Shown: positions 46,216 through 55,606 of the stretch, in pieces | Position numbering within the stretch: position 1 is the first letter of the stretch | Layout of the letters: each line of letters starts with the position of its first letter | NCBI RefSeq assembly: GCF_002007605.1 | Contig: NZ_CP019799.1 | Location: forward strand, 3,822,001-3,886,000 | Direction of reading: 5' to 3' | DNA: 64,000 nucleotides | Source: Cellvibrio sp. PSBB023 | Lineage (GTDB): Bacteria; Pseudomonadota; Gammaproteobacteria; Pseudomonadales; Cellvibrionaceae | Translations under genes and position numbers: made by a program | Notes under the pieces: model-generated | What the model was told of the DNA's origin: nothing | What the model saw: the letters and a program-made list of their open reading frames with translations, nothing else | Database searches by the model: none

Positions 46216-46538
46216 AAAAAACGACCTTAGGGAGCCGGTGATGGGTGATTGGGTGTGGAATTACCCAGAAAATTACTTATTTGACTGAAAATTTACTACA
46301 GCTCACCACAAGAGACTAGAAAAATAAAATGTAAACGGTTACATTAGTTCAACATTTAGATGCTTATTGTCAGTTGTGCTATATCCACAGGGTAGTGCCT
46401 CCTGAATTCATTTGTCTATGCGGTTTTCCCTGAGCCTGCCCCTTGCCGTGTTGCGCTGCAAGGTGATGCACGGAAGTAACAGATCAGATAAGAAAAGCGA
46501 TTAGTGTCGATCCACATAATAAATTTGGAATGTGTTGA
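46216..46538. other. Divergent control region of lacI and the symporter
   Basis: 323 bp between lacI and the symporter gene. It holds the operator at 46329-46344; promoters must lie here in both directions, but no -35/-10 pair was strong enough to mark. No coding frame. Confidence 0.6.
46329..46344. promoter_or_regulatory. LacI-type operator
   Basis: ATGTAAACGGTTACAT: arms ATGTAA and TTACAT are perfect inverted repeats around the centre ACGG. LacI/GalR repressors usually bind such 14-16 bp sites with a central CG. Lies 114 bp upstream of lacI. Confidence 0.8.
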
Positions 46539-48410
46539 ATGAATCTTCCTGTTTTGGATATAGCGATTATTCTCGCCTATGTTGCTGCAACCTTGGTGGT
46601 TGGTTTTTGGATCTCCAGTCGTGCGTCCAAAGATATAAAAAGTTATTTCCTCGGTGGTAACAAGCTGTCCTGGTGGCAGTTGGGATTATCCAATGCATCC
46701 GGCATGTTCGATATTTCCGGCACTATGTGGTTGGTGTATCTGCTGTTTGTCTATGGGCTTACCAGTGTTTTTATTCCCTGGCTCTGGCCTGTTTTTAATC
46801 AAATCTTTTTGATGGTGTTTCTCTCGGCGTGGTTGCGTCGCTCTGGTGTGATGACCGGTGCTGAGTGGATTACCTTTCGCTTCGGTGAAGGCAAGGGTGC
46901 GCGTTTATCCCATTTGATTGTGGTGTTATTTGCGCTGGTGAATGTGATTGGATTTATTGCTTACGGATTTATCGGTATTGGTAAATTTGCGGCGGTATTT
47001 ATGCCTTGGCAATTGGCTGAAGATCCACACCTGAACGATGTGTGTTACGGATTGATTATCACCGCGATTACCACCTTGTATGTAGTGAAGGGCGGCATGT
47101 TCAGTGTGGTGTTTACTGAAGTGTTGCAATTTTTCATGATGACTATCGCCTGTATTGCCGTGGGTGTGATTGCTATGCAGCGCATTTCTCCCGAGATGTT
47201 AAACGCCGCGATTCCCGATGGTTGGACCAGCATTTTGTTCAGTTGGGAACTGCACGTAGATTGGTCAGAAAAACTCGCGGCAGCGCAAAGTAAAATCGAT
47301 GCCGATGGCTACGAATTGTTTGCAATATTTTTCATGTTAATGCTGTTTAAAGGCATGTTGCAAAGTATGGCTGGTCCCCAGCCCACTTATGATATGCAAC
47401 GTGTGCTCTCCGCTAAAACGCCAAAAGAAGCCGCTAAAATGAGCGGGTTTGTCACCGTAGTGTTGATGTTCCCACGTTACATGCTGATCGCTGGCCTCAC
47501 CGTATTGGCGCTGGGGTTATTTATGGGCGACCTCAATGCCATGGGCGACAAGCTCGACTTTGAACAAATTTTACCGATGGTATTGGCGGGCGATATTTTG
47601 CCCAGTGGATTATTGGGGCTATTAATTGCCGGTTTGCTGGCGGCCTTTATGTCCACTTTTGCGGCAACGGTTAATGCGGCGCCTGCCTATGTTGTGAATG
47701 ATCTCTACAAGCGTTATATCAATGCTGATGCAGATCCCAAAACCTACGTGAAAATGAGTTATTTGATTTCCGTATTGTTTGTGATTTTTGGTGTGGCGAT
47801 TGGCTTTTTTATTCCCACACTCAATCAGGTTATTCAATGGCTGGTCAGCGCGCTCTATGGCGGTTACACCGCGTCTAACGTGTTGAAGTGGTACTGGTGG
47901 CGATTTAATGGTTACGGTTATTTCTGGGGCATGCTCACCGGTTTTGCCATTGCCTTCCCGTTGATTTTTACCGATATCGCACCGATTCAGGCTTTCCCCT
48001 TTATGTTCCTGGCTTGTATAGCCGCTTGTGTCATCGGTTCGCTATTAACCAAGCCTGACGATATGGCGGTACTGAAAAAGTTTTATACCAAAGTGCGCCC
48101 TTGGGGTTTCTGGGGACCGGTATTGGCTGAGGTGCAAAAAGATTATCCGCAAGTCGGTGCCAACAAAGATTTTGTGCGCGATGCCGTCAATGTCGTGGTT
48201 GGTATTGTGTGGCAAACCGCACTGGTAGCCGCGCCCATTTTTATGGTCATCAAACACTGGCCTGAATTTATCGTGGCGATGGCAATCGCGGTAGTAACCA
48301 GTATTTTCCTGTGGTTTAACTGGTACAAAAAACTTGAGGATTATCCGGCAGATACACCGGTTTCTGCGGTGCAAGGCACTAACGATGAGGCGCTGGTGGC
48401 CAAATCCTGA
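46539..48410 (+). CDS. Sodium:solute symporter (SSS family) for mannan sugars
   Basis: 623 residues with about fourteen membrane helices. SSS signatures: YFLGGNKLSWWQLGLSNASG after helix 1 and GLLIAGLLAAFMSTFAATVNAAPAYVVND in the middle (helix motif GLLIAGLLAAFMSTF). A hydrophilic C-terminal stretch is short. Members import sugars or vitamins with Na+. Placed between the repressor and GH130, it is the likely inner-membrane importer of mannobiose or mannosylglucose; the substrate is inferred from neighbours. Confidence 0.9.
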   Translation: MNLPVLDIAIILAYVAATLVVGFWISSRASKDIKSYFLGGNKLSWWQLGLSNASGMFDISGTMWLVYLLFVYGLTSVFIPWLWPVFNQIFLMVFLSAWLRRSGVMTGAEWITFRFGEGKGARLSHLIVVLFALVNVIGFIAYGFIGIGKFAAVFMPWQLAEDPHLNDVCYGLIITAITTLYVVKGGMFSVVFTEVLQFFMMTIACIAVGVIAMQRISPEMLNAAIPDGWTSILFSWELHVDWSEKLAAAQSKIDADGYELFAIFFMLMLFKGMLQSMAGPQPTYDMQRVLSAKTPKEAAKMSGFVTVVLMFPRYMLIAGLTVLALGLFMGDLNAMGDKLDFEQILPMVLAGDILPSGLLGLLIAGLLAAFMSTFAATVNAAPAYVVNDLYKRYINADADPKTYVKMSYLISVLFVIFGVAIGFFIPTLNQVIQWLVSALYGGYTASNVLKWYWWRFNGYGYFWGMLTGFAIAFPLIFTDIAPIQAFPFMFLACIAACVIGSLLTKPDDMAVLKKFYTKVRPWGFWGPVLAEVQKDYPQVGANKDFVRDAVNVVVGIVWQTALVAAPIFMVIKHWPEFIVAMAIAVVTSIFLWFNWYKKLEDYPADTPVSAVQGTNDEALVAKS

Positions 48411-48474
48411 GGTGATTCCGTTTTGCCTATGCGACGTGCCGGGTTGTGACGTCGCAAAAAAATTTCCCGCAAGG

Positions 48475-48488
48475 TGTAATCGATTACT
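48475..48488. promoter_or_regulatory. LacI-type operator upstream of GH130 gene
   Basis: TGTAATCGATTACT containing the perfect palindrome GTAATCGATTAC. It fits TGTAANCGNTTACA with one end mismatch and lies 64 bp before the start at 48552. Confidence 0.6.
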
Positions 48489-48551
48489 TTTTATCGGCGA
48501 TGTATCCGCGCATCGCTGGACACAACCCAAACTCATCGGAGTATTCAGTAC

Positions 48552-49733
48552 ATGAGTAGTTTCAACGAAAAAGCCAAGGCGCTGTTACAAGAGCACAACG
48601 CGCTGATTGGCAAAAAAAATAATCCGTCGGCAAAAGGCAATGGCATTTACACCACCTATGAGAACCCTATTCTCACCGCGGAACACGCGCCTATTTTTTG
48701 GCGTTACGATTTAAATGAAAAAACCAATCCGCATTTGATGGAGCGCCAGGGCATTAACGCTGCGTTCAATTCCGGTGCTATGTATTGGAACGGAAAATAT
48801 ATTCTCGCTGTGCGCGTAGAAGGTGTGGATCGTAAATCGTTTTTTGCGATTGCGGAAAGCCCCAATGGTATCGACAATTTCCGCTTTTGGGATTACCCCA
48901 TCACTATGCCGGAAACCGATCGCCCGGATACTAACGTGTATGACATGCGCCTGACCCAACATGAAGATGGCTATATTTACGGCCTGTTCTGCACCGAGCG
49001 CAAAGATTTAAATCACCCGAACGATACCTCGGCGGCGGAGGCGCAATGCGGTATCGCCCGCACCAAAGATTTGATTAATTGGGAGCGCTTGCCCGATTTG
49101 GTGACCTACTCCGGTCAGCAGCGCAACGTGGTATTGCACCCGGAATTTATCGACGGCAAATACGGTTTGTTCACTCGCCCGCAAGATGGATTCATCAGCG
49201 TTGGCGCCGGTGGTGGTATTGGTTGGGGCTTGGTAGACGATATGACCAAGGCCGAAGTGAAATCGGAAGTGATTGTGGATGGCAAGGTCTATCACACCAT
49301 CAAAGAAGTGAAAAATGGCCAGGGCCCCGCGCCGATTAAAACGCCTGAAGGTTGGTTGAACCTCGCTCACGGTGTGCGCAATACCGCTGCCGGTTTGCGT
49401 TATGTGCTCTACATGTTCATGACTGAGTTGGAGCGCCCCTGGGTTGTTACCCATCGCCCAGCGGGTCACTTTATTGCACCACACGGCGCAGAGCGTGTGG
49501 GCGATGTATCCAACGTGGCGTTTTCCAACGGCTGGATTGTGAATGAAAAAAATGAAGTGTTTGTCTATTACGCTTCATCCGACACACGTATGCATGTGGC
49601 TACATCAACCGTGGAAAAACTGATCGACTATTGCAAAAACACACCGGAAGATGGCCTGCGTTCAGCGGCATCGGTTGCGGTGCGCAATGAATTGATCAGC
49701 GCTAACCTGCAAATCCTGAAGGACTTGGTGTAA
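48552..49733 (+). CDS. 4-O-beta-D-mannosyl-D-glucose phosphorylase (GH130)
   Basis: 393 residues. GH130 subfamily 1 pattern: GINAAFNSGAMYWNGKYIL, PNGIDNFRFWDYPI, and TNVYDMRLTQHEDGYIYGLF with Asp131 at the proton-donor place; HPEFIDGKYGLFTRPQ and GQGPAPIKTPEGWL are phosphate/sugar-site segments. It phosphorolyses mannosylglucose to mannose 1-phosphate and glucose in the cytosol, the step after mannobiose epimerisation. The next gene is four bases away, so the two are co-translated. Confidence 0.92.
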   Translation: MSSFNEKAKALLQEHNALIGKKNNPSAKGNGIYTTYENPILTAEHAPIFWRYDLNEKTNPHLMERQGINAAFNSGAMYWNGKYILAVRVEGVDRKSFFAIAESPNGIDNFRFWDYPITMPETDRPDTNVYDMRLTQHEDGYIYGLFCTERKDLNHPNDTSAAEAQCGIARTKDLINWERLPDLVTYSGQQRNVVLHPEFIDGKYGLFTRPQDGFISVGAGGGIGWGLVDDMTKAEVKSEVIVDGKVYHTIKEVKNGQGPAPIKTPEGWLNLAHGVRNTAAGLRYVLYMFMTELERPWVVTHRPAGHFIAPHGAERVGDVSNVAFSNGWIVNEKNEVFVYYASSDTRMHVATSTVEKLIDYCKNTPEDGLRSAASVAVRNELISANLQILKDLV

Positions 49734-49737
49734 GCCC

Positions 49738-50970
49738 ATGAATGTCGCCATGCTTCCTTCATCTGCTGTTGTGTTGCAGCAAGAATTTCGCGCAGAACTT
49801 ATCGCGATTGCTGATTGGTGGGCAAGCCATGCAATCGATCAGCAACAGGGTGGTTTTTACGGTGAGATAGGGGCAGATAACCTGCCCGTGTCCGGTGCCA
49901 GTAAAGGTATTATTTTGAATGCGCGCATCTTGTGGTTCTTCAGTGAAGCCGCGCAGCAGATTAATAATCCTGTTTATCGCGACTGTGCCGAACGCGCCTA
50001 CGCTTATTTGATTGCACACTTTTTTGATGAGAAGCATGGCGGCGTGTATTGGGAGTTGGATGCGGCCGGTGTGCCCATCAATACCAAGAAGCAAGTCTAC
50101 GCCCAGGCATTTACTATTTATGCCCTTTGCGCTTATTTCCAACTCACGGGTGATGCGCAAGCACTTGCCCGTGCGCTGGAGTGTTTTCAGTTGGTTGAGC
50201 AGCATGCAATTGATAGTGTCAACCAAGGCTACCTTGAAGCCTTTACCCGCGACTGGGGTGTGATTGACGATTTGCGTCTCAGCGAAAAAGATTTGAATTA
50301 TCCCAAATCACAAAATACCCACCTGCATATTCTGGAAGCCTATACCACCTTGTATCAGGCTCATCCTGCATCCGAGGTTCAGGCGGCACTGAAATATAAC
50401 ATCGAGATGTTTGATCGCTACATGATCGACAGAAACACGCATCACCTGCGTATGTTTATGGATGTGCAGTGGAACGATTTTTCTCCCGGTTATACCTATG
50501 GTCACGACATTGAAGCCAGTTGGTTAATTGCTAAAGCGCTGGAATCCCTGGGTGATGACACTTATACCCGTGAACTGACCCCCACATTATTGCGCATTGC
50601 CGACGTCACCTTGCAAGAAGGTGTCGGTGAATTGGGGCAAGTGCTGGACTCTTACGACTTCGCCAGCGCGACAGTAAATGACGACACAGTGTGGTGGGTG
50701 CAAGCCGAAGCCTTGGTTGGTTTCCTCTATGCCTATAGCGTGAGTGGCGAGCAAAAATATATGGCAGCGGCAGAAGCCGTGTGGGCGTTTATTAAAAAAT
50801 ATCAAATTGATAGTGAAGCGGGTGAGTGGTTGTGGCTATCGCGCCTGCACGCGCCCAGTGCGACACCTCACTACAAAGTGGGTTTCTGGAAATGTCCTTA
50901 TCACAATGGCCGCGCCATGATGGAAGCGATGCGCTATTTACAGGGCAATGTGGTTAATCAGGTTGCGTAG
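49738..50970 (+). CDS. Cellobiose/mannobiose 2-epimerase
   Basis: 410 residues, AGE-superfamily (alpha/alpha)6 barrel. SKGIILNARILWFFSEA, NTHLHILEAYTTLYQA, YTYGHDIEASWLIAKAL and FWKCPYHNGRAMMEAM hold the His/Glu/Arg active-site residues of cellobiose 2-epimerases. It turns the reducing-end mannose of beta-1,4-mannobiose into glucose, giving the substrate of the GH130 enzyme encoded immediately before. Known pathway in mannan-using bacteria. Confidence 0.92.
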   Translation: MNVAMLPSSAVVLQQEFRAELIAIADWWASHAIDQQQGGFYGEIGADNLPVSGASKGIILNARILWFFSEAAQQINNPVYRDCAERAYAYLIAHFFDEKHGGVYWELDAAGVPINTKKQVYAQAFTIYALCAYFQLTGDAQALARALECFQLVEQHAIDSVNQGYLEAFTRDWGVIDDLRLSEKDLNYPKSQNTHLHILEAYTTLYQAHPASEVQAALKYNIEMFDRYMIDRNTHHLRMFMDVQWNDFSPGYTYGHDIEASWLIAKALESLGDDTYTRELTPTLLRIADVTLQEGVGELGQVLDSYDFASATVNDDTVWWVQAEALVGFLYAYSVSGEQKYMAAAEAVWAFIKKYQIDSEAGEWLWLSRLHAPSATPHYKVGFWKCPYHNGRAMMEAMRYLQGNVVNQVA

Positions 50971-51077
50971 CGTCTACGGGCAACTTCCTGATAACAATAA
51001 AAATGATTTGTACGCAGCTACTGCACGGCAGTAGCTATTGCATCACAAGAATACAAACCTCCAGCGTGGAATAGACC

Positions 51078-52460
51078 ATGAAAAAAATGAGTATGCTCTT
51101 TATCGGGCTTCTGTCCCTTTTGTTGTTATCTGCCTGCAGCAAACAAGCGCCTGTTGCAGAAAACAATACCGCAAAAAATAACATCGCAGAAAAACAGGCT
51201 GAAGTAACAGCGCCACCCGCGCATACACAATTTGTGCGCGTCAATGGTGGCCATTTTGAATTGCACGGCAAACCCTATGTGATTACCGGTGTGAATATGT
51301 GGTATGCCGCCTATCTGGGCGCGCCAAATGACGTGGGTGATCGCGAGCGTTTGGCAAAAGAGTTGGATAATTTGCAATCCATTGGCGTGAATAATTTGCG
51401 CGTATTGGCGGTATCGGAAAAAAGCGACATTAATTCAGCGGTAAAGCCCGCAGTGACTAATGGGTTTGGCAACTACGATGAAAGCCTGTTGCAGGGGCTG
51501 GATTATTTATTGGTAGAGTTGGCCAAGCGCGATATGACTGTGGTGTTGTATTTTAATAATTTCTGGCAGTGGTCGGGCGGCATGACCCAATACATGAGTT
51601 GGATTGATGGCGAGCCGGTGCAAGACCCTAATGTCACCAATCAATGGGAAGCCTTTATGGCCAAGTCGGCGAGTTTCTACCGCAGCGAAAAAGCGCAGCA
51701 GGAATATCGCAACACCTTGAAAAAAATTATCACCCGCGTGAATACCATCAATGGTAAAGCCTATGTGGATGACGCCACGATTATGTCCTGGCAGTTGGCA
51801 AACGAGCCGCGCCCTGGCAACTCGCAAACTACTGCCGAAGAAAAACAAATTTATATCGATTGGGTTCACGCTGCCGCTGCCTATATTAAAACCTTGGACC
51901 CGTATCATTTAGTGAGTAGTGGTAGCGAAGGGGAAATGGGATCGGTTAATGATTTGGATGTATTCGTGCGCGCCCATGCGACCCCAGCGATTGATTATCT
52001 CACCTACCATATGTGGATTCGCAATTGGAGCTGGTTCGATAAAACCAAACCCGCAGAAACCTGGCCATCGGCATGGGAAAAAGCGCAGCACTATATGCGC
52101 ATGCACATCGATATTGCCAAACAGTTGAATAAACCCTTGGTGTTGGAAGAGTTTGGTTTGGATCGCGACATGGGTTCTTATGCCATAGATTCCACCACCG
52201 AATACCGCGACAACTATTTTCGCGGTGTATTTGAATTCATGTTGACAAGCCTGGAGCAAGGCGAGCCCAGTGCCGGTTATAACATTTGGGCCTGGAATGG
52301 TTATGGTCGCACCACACGTGCTAATTATTGGTGGCAGGAAGGCGATGATTTGATGGGAGACCCACCTCAGGAGGAGCAGGGTATGTATGGCGTGTTCGAT
52401 ACAGATGCTTCCACCATCGCCATCCTTAAAGAATTTAATACACGTTTTCAGCCAAAATAA
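51078..52460 (+). CDS. GH5 (subfamily 7-like) beta-mannanase lipoprotein
   Basis: 460 residues. Lipobox LLSAC with Cys20, so it is anchored at the envelope. Catalytic domain from about 50: general acid/base Glu243 in QLANEPRPG and nucleophile Glu358 in LEEFGLDRD, the GH5 pair. GVNMWYAAYLG and HMWIRNWSWFD fit GH5_7 mannanases. A cell-bound enzyme that trims manno-oligosaccharides is likely. It is 107 bp after the epimerase gene and ends at a strong terminator. Confidence 0.9.
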   Translation: MKKMSMLFIGLLSLLLLSACSKQAPVAENNTAKNNIAEKQAEVTAPPAHTQFVRVNGGHFELHGKPYVITGVNMWYAAYLGAPNDVGDRERLAKELDNLQSIGVNNLRVLAVSEKSDINSAVKPAVTNGFGNYDESLLQGLDYLLVELAKRDMTVVLYFNNFWQWSGGMTQYMSWIDGEPVQDPNVTNQWEAFMAKSASFYRSEKAQQEYRNTLKKIITRVNTINGKAYVDDATIMSWQLANEPRPGNSQTTAEEKQIYIDWVHAAAAYIKTLDPYHLVSSGSEGEMGSVNDLDVFVRAHATPAIDYLTYHMWIRNWSWFDKTKPAETWPSAWEKAQHYMRMHIDIAKQLNKPLVLEEFGLDRDMGSYAIDSTTEYRDNYFRGVFEFMLTSLEQGEPSAGYNIWAWNGYGRTTRANYWWQEGDDLMGDPPQEEQGMYGVFDTDASTIAILKEFNTRFQPK

Positions 52461-52477
52461 GGTGCTCATCACCCAGT

Positions 52478-52509
52478 AAAAAACTGCAATGAAAATTGCA
52501 GTTTTTTTT
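52478..52509 (+). terminator. Terminator after the GH5 gene
   Basis: AAAAAACTGCAA / TTGCAGTTTTTT with loop TGAAAA. It ends the symporter-to-GH5 run and separates it from the GH27 gene. Confidence 0.9.
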
Positions 52510-52595
52510 AACATTGCATTAAATTATCGGATTATTAATATAAAGAAAGGTTTGAAAATCGTTTAAAAAAACCACGACAAAAAAAGGTAAAAAAG

Positions 52596-53813
52596 ATGAT
52601 AAAAAAATTAATCATGGCAGTGGTTGTGTTCGCTGCGTCGCTGTCGGTCGCATTTAATGCTCATGCACAAAAATTTGAACAGATCGCCAAAACACCGCAA
52701 TTGGGATGGAACAGTTGGAATACCTTTGCCTGTGATGTGAACGAACAAATGATTCGCGAAATGGCCGATGCCATGGTGTCGTCGGGCATGAAAGCGGCGG
52801 GTTATGAATATATAAATATCGACGATTGCTGGCACGGTGAGCGCGATAAAAATGGTTTTATCCAGGTTGATAAAAAACATTTCCCGTCGGGCATGAAAGC
52901 CTTGGCGGATTATGTACACAGTAAAGGGTTAAAGCTGGGCATTTATTCGGATGCGGGCAATACCACCTGTGCCGGTCGTCCGGGCAGTCGCGGTCATGAG
53001 TATCAGGATGCGCTGACCTATGCGAGCTGGGGCATTGATTATGTGAAATACGATTGGTGCGATACCCAGGATATCAATCCAAAATCGGCTTACGCCACCA
53101 TGCGCGATGCGATTCATAAAGCGGGTCGCCCTATGTTGTTCAGTATTTGCGAATGGGGCGATAACAAACCCTGGGAGTGGGCGCAGAATGTAGGGCACTC
53201 ATGGCGCACTACCGGCGATATTTACCCTTGCTGGAGCTGTGAACACAACCACGGTTCATGGTCGTCCTTTGGCGTGTTGCCCATTCTGGACAAACAAGCG
53301 GGTCTGCGCAAATACGCAGGCCCCGGTCATTGGAATGACATGGACATGATGGAGGTGGGCAATGGTATGAGTGAAGACGAAGACCGCGCGCATTTTTCAC
53401 TGTGGGCCATCATGGCATCGCCACTGATTGCCGGTAATGATTTGCGTACTATGAGCGAAGCAACCAAAAAAATCCTCACCAATAAAGACATGCTCGCCAT
53501 CAATCAGGACAAGCTCGGCATTCAAGCCATGAAGTGGATTGACGAAGGTGATATTGAAATTTATGTCAAACCACTGGAGAAAGGTGATTACGCCGTGCTC
53601 TTTTTAAATCGCGCCGATACCAGCATGAATTACAGTCTGGATTGGAATTTTCATTACCTGAAAGACGACATCAGCAAACACGAAATTTTCTTTGATAAGA
53701 AAAAATTTACCTGGCGCGATATCTGGAATGGCGGCAAGGGTTCCACTGCAGAAAAATTAAACCTGACCATGGCAGCACACAGCGTTGCTGTGTTGCGCTT
53801 GACGCCGCAGTAA
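52596..53813 (+). CDS. GH27 alpha-galactosidase
   Basis: 405 residues with signal peptide about 1-24 (ending NAHA). GH27 features: PQLGWNSWNTFACDV at the N-terminus, GYEYINIDDCWHG, nucleophile Asp153 in VKYDWCD and acid/base Asp208 in RTTGDI. A C-terminal beta-sandwich follows. It removes alpha-1,6-galactosyl side chains from galactomannan or its oligosaccharides. It has its own leader after a terminator; a weak, imperfect operator-like sequence near 52550 is not strong enough to annotate. Confidence 0.95.
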   Translation: MIKKLIMAVVVFAASLSVAFNAHAQKFEQIAKTPQLGWNSWNTFACDVNEQMIREMADAMVSSGMKAAGYEYINIDDCWHGERDKNGFIQVDKKHFPSGMKALADYVHSKGLKLGIYSDAGNTTCAGRPGSRGHEYQDALTYASWGIDYVKYDWCDTQDINPKSAYATMRDAIHKAGRPMLFSICEWGDNKPWEWAQNVGHSWRTTGDIYPCWSCEHNHGSWSSFGVLPILDKQAGLRKYAGPGHWNDMDMMEVGNGMSEDEDRAHFSLWAIMASPLIAGNDLRTMSEATKKILTNKDMLAINQDKLGIQAMKWIDEGDIEIYVKPLEKGDYAVLFLNRADTSMNYSLDWNFHYLKDDISKHEIFFDKKKFTWRDIWNGGKGSTAEKLNLTMAAHSVAVLRLTPQ

Positions 53814-53836
53814 ATATAACGGGATGTGACACTACA

Positions 53837-53860
53837 CAAAGCCGGCAAATGCCGGCTTTG
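53837..53860. terminator. Terminator between GH27 and the AraC gene
   Basis: CAAAGCCGGCA / TGCCGGCTTTG, perfect 11-bp stem with a 2-base loop, between convergent genes. T content after it is moderate, so it may serve both directions. Confidence 0.75.
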
Positions 53861-53880
53861 TTGTATCTGGTACTTGGTTT

Positions 53881-54618
53881 TTAAGGTTGCTCAAGGTTGT
53901 AGCGTTTGCGATACACCAGTGGTGTTATTCCAAAGGTGCGTTTGAAGTGACGGATGAAATTGCTGTGATCGTAAAAGCCGCAGTCGATGGCGATGTTGGC
54001 GATGGATTCGCTGGAGTATTTGAGGCGATCGCTGGCAATCAGTACACGCAGCCGAATTAAATATTGCGAGGGGCTGATACGAAAGGTGTCGGCGAAGCGG
54101 CGTTCGAGTTGTCGCTCGGAAAAACCGAATTGTTGGGCAATATCGGGAATGCTCAGGTGTTCGGTGTAGCGTGTGCGAATGTATTGCACCACTTGAAAAA
54201 TCGGGTTTTGCGAGTGATCCAGCATGCGCTCGTAACTTTGCACTATGCCACACAGGCCATAAATCGCTGAGTGGCGATCAAACAGCGGTAGCTTCTGCGT
54301 AATAAACCATTCCGGTAAGCCTTCGCGGGTTGGAAACAGCTCAATTAAATTCAGTAAAGATGTGCCATTTTTAAGTAAAAGTTCGTCATCGCGACGAAAT
54401 TTTTCTGCCATATAGGGCGGGAAAAGTTCTTCATCCCGTTTACCAAACAACTCACCAGGCGAGCGGCAGCCACAGCGCTCTGCAAATGCCTGGTTGCCAG
54501 TCATGATGCGGCCTTCGCGGTCTTTCACAAAATACATCACGTTGGGCATGTAGTCGAAAAGTTGCGTTGGCGAGTGGCGTGGATCCAACTGGGCGAGCCA
54601 GTCATCAAAATAGTTCAT
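53881..54618 (-). CDS. AraC-family regulator with PAS-like sensor domain
   Basis: 245 residues from ATG 54618; a TTG at 54654 would add twelve. The N-terminal PAS-like domain (about 20-125, FDYMPNVMYFVKDREGRIMT; CRSPGELFGKRDEELFP) is followed by the AraC double helix-turn-helix (about 140-240, LSIPDIAQQFGFSERQLER; IANIAIDCGFYDHSNFIRHF). It is convergent with GH27 and divergent from the epimerase at 54728, which it may control. The ligand is unknown. Confidence 0.9.
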   Translation of the reverse strand: MNYFDDWLAQLDPRHSPTQLFDYMPNVMYFVKDREGRIMTGNQAFAERCGCRSPGELFGKRDEELFPPYMAEKFRRDDELLLKNGTSLLNLIELFPTREGLPEWFITQKLPLFDRHSAIYGLCGIVQSYERMLDHSQNPIFQVVQYIRTRYTEHLSIPDIAQQFGFSERQLERRFADTFRISPSQYLIRLRVLIASDRLKYSSESIANIAIDCGFYDHSNFIRHFKRTFGITPLVYRKRYNLEQP

Positions 54619-54727
54619 GTCGGAATCGTACAATTTTATTACGGCAGGGTACAAGCGCGCGTGGGAGTGGGCAGGCTAGCATGGTGCCATATCACAATAA
54701 TGATTGACGCAGGAGTTCCTGAATCCC

Positions 54728-55579
54728 ATGAAATTTGGCGCTAGCACCTGGCTGTGGACATCCCCTTTTACCGGCGATCAGATCGCACTCCTCGAAAACA
54801 TTGCCGCGCTGGGCTTTGATTTTGTCGAACTGCCCGTGGAGGAGCCAAGCCATATTCCTGTCGCAACACTTAAACCGGTTCTGGCGCACTTGGGGCTGGA
54901 GGTGGTGATTTGTGCTGCTGTGACTGCCGGGCGCGATATGAGCGCTGAGAGTAGCGCGGCGCGCCGACAGGCATTTGATTACTTTGAGTCGTGTCTGGCA
55001 CTGGCCGAAGGGCTGGGCGCGTCCTGTGTGGTGGGGCCGCTTTATGCGCCGGTTGGCAAGGCGCGCCTGGGCACTGAGTCGCTGCGCTGCGCGCAGTGGG
55101 AGCGATCCGTCGCGAGCCTTTCGCAGTTGGCGCAGACCGCCGGTAACTGCGGAGTGAGGTTGGGGCTGGAGCCGCTCAACCGCTTTGAGACTGACATGAT
55201 CAATAACGTGGCCGATGCCCAGCGTTTCCTGCAGCAGGTGGCCAGTCCCTATCTGGGCATTTCACTGGACAGTTTCCACATGAATATCGAGGAGACCGAT
55301 TTTCGTCGCGCAGTGGTGTCGGCGGGCGAGCTGCTTATCCACCTGCAAGTATCGGATAGCCATCGCGGGGTGCCGGGTGATGGCAATAGCGATTGGGCCG
55401 GGCTGCGCGATGGGCTCGGGGCGATTGGCTACCGGGGCAAGATCGGTATTGAAAGTTTTTCACCGGACGCATCCAGCTTGGCGGAGGCGGTGTGCATTTG
55501 GCGCCGTTTTGCCGAGAGCCAGGATGATTTTGCGCGCGATGGCCTGGCGTTTTTGCGCCGGTGGTGGGCGGGCGCCTGA
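54728..55579 (+). CDS. Sugar epimerase, D-tagatose/psicose 3-epimerase-like TIM barrel
   Basis: 283 residues from ATG 54728. LGLEPLNRFETDMINNVADA carries a catalytic-type Glu; GISLDSFHMNIEE (metal Asp/His), LLIHLQVSDSHRGVPG (His) and IGIESFSPDASS (second Glu) complete the metal site of ketose 3-epimerases. A GGAG lies about 13 bases before the start, rather far. It opens a three-gene run with a Gfo/Idh/MocA enzyme and a ThuA-cytochrome protein, suggesting oxidation or isomerisation of a keto-sugar. Confidence 0.82.
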   Translation: MKFGASTWLWTSPFTGDQIALLENIAALGFDFVELPVEEPSHIPVATLKPVLAHLGLEVVICAAVTAGRDMSAESSAARRQAFDYFESCLALAEGLGASCVVGPLYAPVGKARLGTESLRCAQWERSVASLSQLAQTAGNCGVRLGLEPLNRFETDMINNVADAQRFLQQVASPYLGISLDSFHMNIEETDFRRAVVSAGELLIHLQVSDSHRGVPGDGNSDWAGLRDGLGAIGYRGKIGIESFSPDASSLAEAVCIWRRFAESQDDFARDGLAFLRRWWAGA

Positions 55580-55606
55580 TTTTTTATCTGACAGGAGAAT
55601 CACACT

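Noticed and set aside
52540..52580. LacI operator before the GH27 gene (TTGAAAATCGTTTAA)
   Set aside because: Only a loose inverted repeat and too far from TGTAANCGNTTACA to be called.
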